From Echinarachnius parma (Eukaryota; Echinodermata; Echinoidea; Clypeasteroida; Echinarachniidae): a stretch of DNA of 64,000 nucleotides. Positions 1 to 10,389 of this stretch are shown piece after piece (within the stretch, counting starts at the first letter, position 1; the number at the start of each line of letters is the position of its first letter). The stretch covers positions 1 through 64,000 of the forward strand of contig JBAMJV010008201.1 in assembly GCA_037951105.1 (NCBI GenBank), written 5' to 3'. The notes beneath the pieces were generated by a model. It had not been told where the DNA came from and did not search any database. It saw only the letters and a list, made by a program, of their open reading frames with translations. A program made the position numbers and the translations under genes.

Positions 1-1384
1 AGAGGACGGGGCTGCAGCCTTCTGCCCCCCCCCCCCCCCACACCCACCTTGAACATATATGTGTATGGATTTGGCCAACTTCAAGCGAGCTGGTATGTTC
101 ACTTAGCCAATGAGTTGACCCTGTATACAATCATCTGTAAACTCTTGTAATGCTGTCGTTACAGCACTAATCATAAAAATTATCTTGTTGCTACTAGTAT
201 TATTATTATTATTAATAGTAGTAGGAATAATTGCCAAGATTTATCAAGCGGTGTGATTTATTGATCCCTTTACACTATATAACGACATGTTTCTGCTACA
301 CAGTGGCAAAGACAGGAATTCTGAAGGGGTTCCAACCTGTGCGCCACTTCACTTCTACTTCTACTTGGGTACTCGACAGGGTCCATCAGTCAGGACGTAG
401 AGTCGAGGGGAACCGGTGAGGGGGGGGGGGGGGGTCCAGGGTCATGCCCAATGGCCCCTGGCTTTTGGATTTTGCGGCTAACAAGACCCCCAAAAGGCCA
501 GAGGGGGGCTCTGGGCCCAAGAGCCCCCTTTCCCACGCTTGCATTGCTGCTATACAATGGAATTGGCCGGCTTCCAGCTAGTGTTTTATAAACGTATGTT
601 GGCTGGCCAACGACCTTGCATATCTACTACCCTATTGCCCTAGCCGTTGTCAAAACACGTTTATGATAATAATTATGGAAATGATCTTATCATTGTATGT
701 TAATGTAGATGATTCTCGGCAGGTAGGCTTATCGACTGACGTGACCTGCGTAGTAGCATTGGGAGCTTTAATCAGATTACTAGCTGTGGGGAAATAACGT
801 CATCTTCTTGGCACTCGTATCTCAACATGATCTACTAAGACCTATAAGGAGTGAGTTTGTTGGCAGGGGGAGTTAAGGACTACCTTCAAGTTCCTGTTAC
901 AAATGAACTAAGCGTGGGGATGTAGGGGGGTACTGACATAATGTTAATTGCAGTAAATATATATATATGAAAATGATTCTTTCCTTTCATTTTCTTTTTT
1001 TTGTAACTTTTAGTGTCTTTTTATAAATGTTTCATTTTACCTCGCAGGTTCTTTGTCAGCCCTCCCCCATCTCCCCCCCCCCCCTCCCTCCTTTTCCCTC
1101 TTCCTTCCTCCTTTTCCCTCTCTCTCCCTCTCCTGCTCTACCCCTCTATCTCTCTTACCCTCTTCAGAGCTGTCCATGTATAACCCATCAATCCCTCCCC
1201 TCTATTATCTTATCCTATATTGCCCACCCTCATCATGGGCAGATCGGCCCTATTATTCCCAGTGTAATATCCCAGTTAACTTTTTTTTAATTTAAATGTT
1301 AACAAATGTTGGTTCATAAAAAATGTATGACTGATCTAATATCTGGTGACTCAATTTCCCAAAATACCATTTGTGGAAACAGTG
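1..1384. other. Gene-less stretch with C/G homopolymers
   Basis: I see no gene here. It contains a C run near 25-39, a G run near 419-434, a short ATT run near 200-215 and a C/T-rich tract at about 1060-1150. The longer open frames are translations of the C/T tract and have no protein character. Confidence 0.5.
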
Positions 1385-2440
1385 TGGGGGCTGAAGCCCC
1401 CAAGCCCCCCCCCCCCCCCTCCTCAACTTTGCCTCAGCCCACCTCTCCCATCAAATATCTGCCACACTTCCTTTTACATACCCTGGGCATTCCTTTGTCC
1501 CAATATATCTTTTGCATCATAAATATAATAAGAGCTCGGTTTTATTATCCATTTTGCCATTTTTGCATTTCTATATTTAACAAAGTCCACCCCCCCCCCC
1601 CCCAACCCCCTCAAATACACCTCTGTCCACCTCTCCCATCCAATATATGTCACACTTCCTTTCACATACCCTGGGCATTCCTTTATCCCCATTTATCTTT
1701 AATATAATAAATATAAGAGCTCTTCTTTTTACCATCTTCATATTTTCTATATTTATAATTTCAGTTCCTGTTCCTGTACATACCCTGGGCATTCCTTTGT
1801 TACAATTTATCTTTCACATAATGAGCATAATATGGGGTCTCTTTTTATATCCCTCTTGCCATCTTTGCATTTCCATATTCATATAAAAAGCCCCACCCCC
1901 CCCCCCCCCCCCCCCCCCCCCCCATAAATACGCCTCTGCCCACCCTTTTACCCGCCCCATATCTTCCACGCTTCCTTTCACATACCCTGGGCATTCCATT
2001 ATTCCCATTTATCTTTTGCATATCAATAAATATAAGAGCTCTTATGAAATATCCATCTTGCAATCATTGCATTTCTATATTCATATGAAAAAAGCCCCCC
2101 CCCCCCCCAACACAAATACGGCTCTGCCCACCCTCTCTCCCACCTCATATCTTCCACGCTTCCTTTCACATACCCTGGGCATTCTTTTATCCCCATTTAT
2201 TTTTTAGCATATTAATAAAAAATATAAGAGCTCTGTTGTATTATCGGTTTTGCCATCTTCGTATTGTCTATATTTATATTATTTCAGTTCCTGTTCTGCG
2301 TTTCCTGATTGTCAGTGCGCCCACATTGTATTCTTTGAAATCTCCCCTCTCAATCTGCTTCGTAGCACGTACGTCCCATATTTCTATATTTGTGTATTTT
2401 GCTGTCAGTGACTTCCCCATTCCATAACTCTATAACTCTA
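1385..2440. repeat. Diverged tandem array, ~190-bp unit with C tracts
   Basis: The phrase CATACCCTGGGCATTC recurs at 1477, 1665, 1779, 1981 and 2169 (spacings 188, 114, 202, 188). Each full unit also carries a C homopolymer (one near 1897-1923 is about 27 bases), a TAAATATAAGAGCTC stretch and a TTTGCATTTCTATATT stretch. The units are clearly related but diverged, and the third is short. Open frames on both strands are shadows of the repeat. Confidence 0.85.
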
Positions 2441-2538
2441 TCTCGAGTAGCAAAACTTTCTAGAAAATAAAATAATCTCGTAATAAAACAAGCATATGGG
2501 TTGGGACTGTTAAGTTAAAAATAAAATCCTCATATATG

Positions 2539-2656
2539 CATAGCTGCCAACTGTTACGAAAAATTCGTAATTGTTACGAATTTCCCACCCTCTTTACGAA
2601 ATTACGAATACTCCTTCTATAATTACGAATTTTGAAAAAAAACGAAAAAAAAAAAC

Positions 2657-2704
<48 letters not shown>

Positions 2705-2987
2705 CTTTCGTTTTCACGTTTTTAAACGTATAGAGACAACGTTTAAACGTAAATCTGACCAAATCATACCTAGTAATTGTGCAAAAATGATGAAAAATAG
2801 GGCCATGGACGCCGGCCGCAATGGACTCCGGCCGCAATGGACTCCGCGCTTCACGCTCCAGAGCCCTAAAGCGAGCCCTGGACCCCGGCTAAATGGACTT
2901 CGCGCTCGTGATGTGTGCTTTCGCGCACATGATATTCAGTTTTGCTTAAATGTTACTAATTTAAAATTCCAAATGTTGGCAGCTATG
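2539..2987. mobile_element. TIR element, CATAGCTGCCAAC ends
   Basis: CATAGCTGCCAAC at 2539-2551 is matched in reverse complement by GTTGGCAGCTATG at 2975-2987. The left part repeats TTACGAA motifs, the middle has a 46-base T run (2659-2704), and 2808-2925 is a GC-rich patch with two near-identical GGCCGCAATGGACTCCG copies. The open frame reading poly-Phe or poly-Lys through the T run is an artefact. Likely a non-autonomous DNA element of about 449 bp; the superfamily is not clear. Confidence 0.6.
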
Positions 2988-3063
2988 TATATGGCAGAAA
3001 TATTTTTATAAACAACTCTGGCATGTGCCATGAATTTATGTTTTAATGGGATCTAGTTTGACA

Positions 3064-3432
3064 ATATACCTGCTGGAAAGAACACACTCATCCACAATGT
3101 GAACACACTGTGTTTTATAGTACTATGGACCACAATGTTAAATCTGAGGGTTTTCACAGTGTGAAAACCAACTCACTGTGTGAATACACTGTGACTACAC
3201 TGTGAACACACTGAAATTCCTGATATACAGAGTGTGAGCGCACTGTTTTACACACTGTGAATGCAGGCTATTGCACACTATGGCGATAGTGCCCTCACAG
3301 TGTGTTCACAGTGTGAGCTGGCTGTCACACTGTGAAAACGCTTGCATTTAATATTGAGGTCCCCACTGTGAAACACGGTGTTCACACTGTGTTCACACTG
3401 TGGATGAATGTGTTCTTTCCTGCAGGGATATG
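3064..3432. mobile_element. Foldback element built of ACACTGTG motifs
   Basis: The left arm (from about 3064) reads GGAAAGAACACACTCATCCA. The right arm, ending near 3431, is its near-perfect reverse complement, giving terminal inverted repeats of roughly 50 bp. Between them the DNA is almost entirely permutations of CACACTGTG and TTCACACTGTGAA, so the whole unit can fold on itself. No coding potential. Confidence 0.75.
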
Positions 3433-4871
3433 CAAAAACAGACAAAGGATTTATTTAATAAAAGGTTTATTTCTGTGATCTGATGCATCACTGAGTGATG
3501 TGTGAAATGTTTCCGTTAAATTTCCATTATTAAAATGAATATCGTATTGCAGAGTAATGATCAGAAATGCAAAGTGATATTTGCTATAAATCTCATTGCC
3601 ATATTAAGTCGTGTACACAGTTGATATGATACCTGGGATTGTTTCAATTTTAATTGTAAATATCTCAATAACAAAGAGCACATTTGAAAGACCCAAGGCT
3701 GGGTTCATACAATATTAGTAATATTAGTAAGAGGAAAGCAATCGGGCATGAACGAACAACTAGAGATGCAAATGAGTTTGGTTGATTCAAGCAAAGTTGG
3801 TAGATCCACTAGCCCATATATTCAGATCTTCTGTAGATTTTGAACATGGGCGTTGGGGCACATTTTTTTCTACGGGGGCTGAGGTGTTTTGCCCGAATAG
3901 CCATTTAACAATTTAACCACCCTAAAATGATATCTTTTGTTTGATTTTTCCTGAATATAACATGCTTTTGCCCAAATATGATATGATTTTCCCTGATATG
4001 ACATGCTTTTGCCCGAAAACAACATTAATTTGCCTGAATACTATATGAGTTTGCCCAAATATGACATGTTTTTTTTCCTCGAATGTTAGGTACTTTTGCC
4101 AAAAGATGGCCGTTAATTATTCTTTTGTTTACGATTTGCATACATGTGCATGTATGACTCAAGTCCAGTTTACTGTTGTAATAAATTTTGTTGTAGGCCC
4201 ATATCATGTTTTTTGTATACTGTACATGTACATGTATGTATAGTGGTATTTTCATGTCAATAGATACTTTTTTTTGCAGGTCTGTTTTTGGTACAGTTGA
4301 GAGTGAAAGTTAATTTATGTTTACAGAAATTAATTGGCTTTCAGATAATCAAGCTCTGCCAATCTTGCCACACCACGCCCATCTATCTAGATTAATCGAT
4401 TCCATTAGTGTCCATGTCATGATTTATTGTACATAACCTTCCAATAAAACATGCTGTTTGTGAACACTCCTGGAGTATCTATTAACGATGTATCAAAGCC
4501 AAATAACAGTTTTGGGAAAGTTACCGAAAACATCTATATTGGCCAAACTATTTGATCGATATTGTTGAATAAGTATTTAAAAAGGGCTTGTGTGGTAAAA
4601 TTCGAACCTAAGCATCATTAAATGCAGAAATATCGGAAGAAATCCAATGGCCGCCCGTGAAATTGATAAATCCACCGACCGTTCGCAACTGTCCTCGCTG
4701 CTAGCGCTGGGCTGGAGATATCGACAAGCCTGCATACCGGATACCACATGGCCCCGTGTGGTCTTTTGCACGTAACGTATGTGCGATTCCGCGTTGGCGA
4801 TATCGATTTGCAGCAAATCAGTTTTACAATTTTGCAAATATATCAATTAGTTTCCCACTACTGTCATTAGT
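3433..4871. other. Unassigned stretch with CCCGAATATGAC repeat
   Basis: A dispersed repeat at about 3890-4085 has repeated TTTGCCCGAATATGACATG-like phrases; relatives lie near 21,600-21,740, 52,060-52,160 and 59,265-59,300. A GC-richer island at about 4620-4820 has an 89-codon minus frame (4577-4846) with no recognisable motif, and I do not call it a gene. Otherwise I see nothing. Confidence 0.45.
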
Positions 4872-4879
4872 TTTAACTT

Positions 4880-7800
4880 TCTAGGGTACGAGTCTGCAAG
4901 CCATTATTAGCCTCCCACACAATATATCTTGCAGATGAAAGTAGTTTGAAATAGAACTTTCGAGTTGATTCCATCTTCATGTTCATATATATCCGGTGTT
5001 GTATGTATATATAATTTACCTGAGGGGGATGCTGACTAAATATGTGCATTACTGCATCAGTAAATAATCTGACTGACTACTGTATTGAAATCTGCAATGT
5101 GAATAAGAATTGGAACAAGATAGTTATTGTTTTATTTTATAAGGGGGTGGTATTAATATTTAATAGGCAAGCTATATTTTCAATTATATGAATATACTCC
5201 CACAGAAGTATAGTGGAAGCGTTTAAGTTTTACAAACTTATGGATAGTCAATAGCACAAAAAGATTCCACCTACACTGTATATGTAAGGGTAATAATAAT
5301 GCGCTTTAATAGAAACACTGTATTAAGCGCGACATATATGTAATTTATTATTTTATTATTATATGTAACCTCTTGGGTATACAGTTAGGTAACTAAGTCT
5401 GCAAGAGTTGATTGGGACTCCCACACAATACGTCTGGGAGATGAAACTCGGTTTTAAATAGAACTTTGAGTTGATTCCATCATCATGTTCATATATATAT
5501 CCGGTATTGTCTGTATATGATTTACCTGAGGGAGGGGGATGCTGACTAAATAGGTGCGATACTGCGCCGGAAAATAATCTGACTGATAATTGGGAAATTG
5601 AAATGTGAATTTGAAGTGAAACAAGTAACTTTTTATTTACAAGGGCGGTGGTATTAAGAATTATTAATAGAGAAACACATTTTTTTAATATGATACATTT
5701 TGATATACAGCATAAATTCTACCTGAGTGTGAACAATCTATATTTAAGTTTCACTCCCACATCAGAACAATGAAAGCAATTATTTAACATAAGTTTGATG
5801 GCATCATAAAAAAATCAACTAACACTATGAAAACTCCAGGGTATACAGTCAGGTATCCATTGTATTTCTATACTCCAGGGTTTTATATAAGTCTGCATGA
5901 TTTAAACATCATTAGACTCCCACACAATATATCTGGGAGATGAAACTCAGTTTTAAATAGAAGTTTCGAGTTGATTCCATCATCATGTTCATATATATCC
6001 GGTATTGTCTGTATATGATTTACCTAAGGTGGATGCTTACTAAATAGGCTAGATACTGCGTCAATACATAATCTGCTGATTATTAGAATCTGCAATCTGA
6101 ATGGAAAGTGATACAAGAAAGTTATTTTTGTATTTATACGGTGGTGGGAGTACTATTAGGCAAACTATTTCTTCAAATGTGGTTCATTTTGATATACGGC
6201 ATCAATTATATCTGTGAACAGCCTAAATGTACATTCAGGTTTCAATCCTGCGCACGAACAACGAAAGCAATTATTTAACATAAGTTTGATGGCATCATAA
6301 AAAATCAACTATCACTATGAAACCTCCAGGGTATATAGTCAGGTATCCATTTGTATATATCTATATTCCGGTAATAATTATGTGATAAATTAATTCTCCA
6401 GGGTTTTATATAAGTCTGCATGATTTAAACATCATTCAACTCCCACACAATATATCTGGGAGATGAAACTCGGTTTTAAATAGAATTTTCGAGTTGATTC
6501 AATCATCATGTTCATATATATCCGGTATTGTCTGTATATGATTTACCTAAGGTGGGTGCTTACTAAATAGACTAGATACTGCGTCAATACATAATCTGCT
6601 GATTATTGGAATCTGCAATCTGAATGGAAAGTGATACAAGAAAGTTATTTTTGTATTTATACGGTGGTGGGAGTACTATTAGCCAAACTATTTCTTCAAA
6701 TGTGGTTCATTTTGATATACGGCATCAATTATATCTGTGAACAGCCTAAATGTACATTCAGGTTTCAATCCCACGCACGAACAACAAAAGCAATTATTTA
6801 ACATAAGTTTGTTGGCATTATCTATCACTATGAAACCTCCAGGGTATACAGTCAGGTATCCATTTGTATATCTATATAATAATTATGCGATAGATTAATT
6901 CTCCAGGGTTTTTATATATAAGTCTACATGATTTAAACATCATTAGACTCCCACACAGTATATCTGGGTGATGAAACTCGGTTTTAAATAGAACTTTCGA
7001 GTTGATTCCATCATCATGTTCATTAAGGCTGTTGACGAGTCCCGGGTACCCGGGTCCCGCCGAAAAATGTCGAGTCCCGGGCGCAAAAATCGATACTCGA
7101 TATCCCGAAAAAAAAGCAAAAAATTGATTTACGAATTTGCTGTATTTTATAAGATGATTTATTGTCATAAATGCGCTGCATTTTTGTCACTTGAATGCAC
7201 ATGTTTCCCAGCGGCGTGACATGCCTATAGCGAAATCAACAAATTTATCAATTTCGGGTACCCGGGACTCGCCCGAAAAATTATCGCGAGTCCCGGGTAG
7301 TAAATATACCCGAAATCGACAGCCTTAATGTTCATATATATCCGGTATTGTCCGTATATGATTTACCTAAGGTGGGTGCTTACTAAATAGGCTAGATACT
7401 GCGTCAATACATAATCTGCTGATTATTGGAATCTGCAATGTGAATGGAAAGTGATACAAGAAAGTTATTTTCATATTTAAGCGGTGGTGGGAGTACTATT
7501 AGGCAAACTATTTCTTCAAATGTGGTTCATTTTGATATACGGCATCAATTATATCTGTGAACAGCCTAAATATACATGTAGGTTTCAATCCCACGCACAA
7601 ACGATGAAAGCAATTATTTAACATAAGTTTGATAGCATCATAAAAATCAACTATCACTACATTATAAATAAAACCTCCAGGGTATGCTATCAGGTATACA
7701 TTGTATATCTATATATGTGGTTATTTAGTTCTCGGGGGTTTATATTTGAATCTTTATGTGATTATTCGACTTCCTCGCCATATTTTTGCAAGACAAAAGC

Positions 7801-7960
7801 AGTTTGAAAATAGATCGGCTTCGAGTGGTTTCCATCTTGTTAATATTTCCGGTATCGCCTGCCTAGGTATGTATATTGGGGGCAGATAATACAGTCTGAT
7901 ATGCTGATTGAATAGGTCAGATATTTGTATTGTATCGTAATTTGATTATCATCGGGAGTA
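4880..7960. repeat. Diverged tandem array, ~500-bp unit, six copies
   Basis: A block containing CTCCCACACAATATATCTGG, GATGAAACTCGGTTTTAAAT and TGTTCATATATATCCGGT recurs with starts near 4890, 5395, 5885, 6410, 6910 and, weakly, 7730. Copies 3 to 5 are closest to each other, which suggests stepwise amplification in the middle. Copy 5 is interrupted by the element at 7024-7327. No coding frame is conserved among units. Confidence 0.85.
7024..7327. mobile_element. hAT-like non-autonomous element with 8-bp TSD
   Basis: The ends are TAAGGCTGT (7024) and ACAGCCTTA (to 7327). The flanking 8-bp duplication ATGTTCAT occupies 7016-7023 and 7328-7335. Sister array units contain the uninterrupted site (CATGTTCATATATATCC), so both boundaries are fixed by comparison. 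Subterminal GAGTCCCGGGTACCCG motifs occur in inverted orientation at both ends. An 8-bp TSD and short TIRs fit the hAT superfamily. At 304 bp it has no transposase. Confidence 0.85.
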
Positions 7961-8072
7961 GAACCAATTCTTAATGTTAAATTGCTTAGGGGTAATATTT
8001 CTTTTTTTTAATCCTTTTTTAGCATTTTATAAATGTATTTGGAAAACTCTGTAGAGATGACACACTTTCATA

Positions 8073-8497
8073 TACAGTCAAACCTGTCTTATAGTGTCCA
8101 CCTGTCTAATGGCCCGGTCAGATATCAACGGATAGCGGAAACGAATGCCCAACGAATAGAAAATTTGCGAAATGAAATTATCCGGTGATGAAAGTCGTCT
8201 CCATTGCTTTATGTACAAAACATAGAACAACGTACATCACCGGACAAGGAACGGACAAGAAACGCATACGAACGGAGACGAACGGATGGAAAATTTAGCT
8301 CTCCGTTTGACGTCCGTTTACGCAATCCGTTGATATGTGACCGGGCTATTAAGCAGCCAGCCTGCCTATAGTGGCCACCAAACACGTTCCACTGTCGAGT
8401 AAAAAGATGTTACAGAACCTGCCTATAGAGGTCACCTATCTTCAGTGGCCATGTTTCTTGTTTACCTTGGGTGGTCACTATACACAGGTTTGACTGT
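8073..8497. mobile_element. Tc1/mariner-like MITE, TACAGTCAAACCTG ends
   Basis: The left end TACAGTCAAACCTGT (8073) is mirrored by ACAGGTTTGACTGT ending at 8496. The interior repeats GTGGCCACCTGTCTATAG-type phrases. Other copies lie at 13,057-13,249, 14,955-15,456, 15,823-16,013 and 29,990-30,156; several start and end at TA, as expected for TA-targeting elements. This copy is split by a second element at about 8110-8349. Confidence 0.75.
8110..8349. mobile_element. Nested foldback element, GGCCCGGTCA ends
   Basis: GGCCCGGTCAGATATCAACG (8111) is mirrored by CGTTGATATGTGACCGGGCT ending near 8347, giving TIRs of about 23 bp with one or two mismatches. It interrupts the surrounding TACAGTCAAACCTG element. 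TAA occurs on both sides of the junctions, so a 3-bp duplication is possible but ambiguous. No coding capacity. Confidence 0.7.
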
Positions 8498-8544
8498 TCA
8501 TTACAAATAGGTGTCAAAGTTTGAAGTGGGGGTGGGGGGCAAAC

Positions 8545-9245
8545 TGCAAAAATATCAGTAACTTTAGGGCAGAACATTTGATATATTTAACAAGAAATGG
8601 TGTATGAGGAGTATGCACTCATAGCGGATAGCTGTAGAAAGAATAGAGGAAATAGGATAAAAGAACAATGATGATGAAATGGTGCAATTATAGAACTACC
8701 ACATCCGTTTTATGGTTGACAACAAGTGGGATGCTGTATAGAGGAATGTACAAAGATAACAGTAACTGTGGGCAGAACATTTGCGATGTTTATTTTAAAA
8801 CAAAAATTTGTTTTTGTCAGAGAATATTGTAGACTTGTGGAGGAAAGGAAAGGAAAGCTAGTACCAAAAATAGTATCAATTGATCCCTTTAATCATCTTA
8901 ACTTCTCATCTCTTCCAAGAGAGTGGGTGGCAAGATAATTGTGCGGGTCTGGTCCGTTCCAAATGACATGGGATACCGTAATAAAAAGCGCTTAGAGGCT
9001 GTTCTGCGTTAGGCGCTATTCAAATACGATCTATTAATATTATTATCATATGACATGTAAAAAAAATAACAGAAACTGTGGGCACATCATTTGTGATGTT
9101 TATTAACAAGAAATCATTATTCAAGGAAAAATAATTGTATGACTTGTGGAGGAGAGGAGAGGAAAACTGATACCAAAAATAATATCAATAGATCCCTTTA
9201 AACATCTTTGACTATCTATTCATCTCTGTGCTCAGTGTAATAGCG
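8545..9245. repeat. Duplicated block, ~310-bp period
   Basis: The segment at about 8750-8905 (AACTGTGGGCAGAACATTTG, GACTTGTGGAGGA, ACCAAAAATAGTATCAATTG) recurs at about 9065-9215, with a shorter relative at 8545-8620. A SINE fragment lies between the two main copies. The 70-codon frame at 8726-8938 is not kept open in the second copy, so I do not call it coding. Confidence 0.75.
8933..9050 (+). mobile_element. 3' fragment of tRNA-derived SINE
   Basis: AGATAATTGTGCGGGT, TAATAAAAAGCGCTTAGAGG and a terminal ATTATT tail match the 3' half of the full-length SINE at 47,820-48,163. The tRNA-like head is missing, as in a 5'-truncated insertion. Confidence 0.75.
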
Positions 9246-9898
9246 CCCACGCAGGCTTGTAAAAAACGATGCGAACTTAGCCCTCAGTTGCTTAGCAACC
9301 CCTCCGGATGCATGTAGAGGCAACTACCCCCTAATAGCCACTGTTTTTCTCAGTATCTAGGGAATATAACCTCAGGTGTTTCATCGGGAAATCTTATTTC
9401 ATAACTAGGGCTGTAGGAAAGGCCGGAGAGATCATCATCTAATGAGGTAATCTGTTGACAAATAGTTTTATGTCATATGTGTGTGGGTTGTTTTGCCCAT
9501 TTCTCTATCTCTCTGACATTTATAATTAGGTTCGAAACATTTTATATATTATTTCAATCTCATTATTATCCTACTTCTTCCTCTCTTTCCTTTAAGTTTG
9601 ACAAATATTTTCTCCTCTCTGTATCTCTCTCTGACATTCAATTGGGTTTGTTAAGTGTTTATATATTATTTCAATCTGATTACATCTAGTTAGACACTTT
9701 CATCTTTCCGATACTGACACATTTTATAGATCCATCTTTTTTGCAATTGTAGATTTTTTTTAAAATATCTATAATTAGCTCTGAATTGCTTAGCAACCCC
9801 TCCGGATGCACGTAGATGCACCTACCCCTATTAGCCACTGTTTTTTTTGCCGGTATCTAGAGAATCTAACCTCGGCCGTTTCATCTGGAAATTAAATA
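9240..9898. repeat. Duplication with X-box-like palindrome
   Basis: The block around TTGCTTAGCAACCCCTCCGG at 9276-9400 recurs at 9777-9898, about 500 bp later. Between them another local duplication (TCTCTGACATT, ATATATTATTTCAATCT) is spaced about 120 bp. GTTGCTTAGCAAC at 9287-9299 resembles an RFX X-box half-site pair; the second copy has one change (9785-9797). Confidence 0.7.
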
Positions 9899-9933
9899 TC
9901 ATCTATTGGGGTATTACACTGACAAAAATTTGA

Positions 9934-10099
9934 TGATGGTGATGGTGATGGTGAATGGTGATGGTGATGGTGATGATGATGATGTTGATGATTATGATGA
10001 TGATGATGATGAAGATGAAGATGGTGACGGTGACGGTGACGGTGGTGGTGGTGGTGGTTATGATGATAATGATGATGATGGTGGTGGTGGTGGTGGTGG

Positions 10100-10151
<52 letters not shown>

Positions 10152-10360
10152 GATGATGATGGTGATGATGAAGATGATGGTGATGGTTAAGGTAATGAAG
10201 ATAATAGTGACGGTGATGATGATGATGATGATGATGGTGATGATGAAGATGATGGTGATGATGAAGATGATGGTGATGGTTAAGGTGATGAAAATAATAG
10301 TGACGGTGATGATGATGATGAAAATGAAGATGATGATGACAACAATGACGACAATGACAG
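9934..10360. repeat. (GAT)n/(GGT)n imperfect microsatellite
   Basis: About 430 bp of GATGATGGTGAT-type triplets, with AAG and ACG variants and an internal duplication (TGATGGTTAAGGTRATGAARATAATAGTGACGG at about 10,180 and 10,275). The long frames are Met/Asp/Gly or His/Ile runs on the two strands and are not genes. Confidence 0.95.
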
Positions 10361-10389
10361 GTGACAACAATGATGAGAAATATGAGAAT

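Noticed and set aside
2571..3011. 146-codon frame with a poly-Phe run
   Set aside because: It reads through the 46-base T run of a TIR element.
4577..4846. 89-codon minus frame in a GC-richer island
   Set aside because: No motif, no start context of note and no neighbouring signal; the GC content alone is not enough to call a gene.
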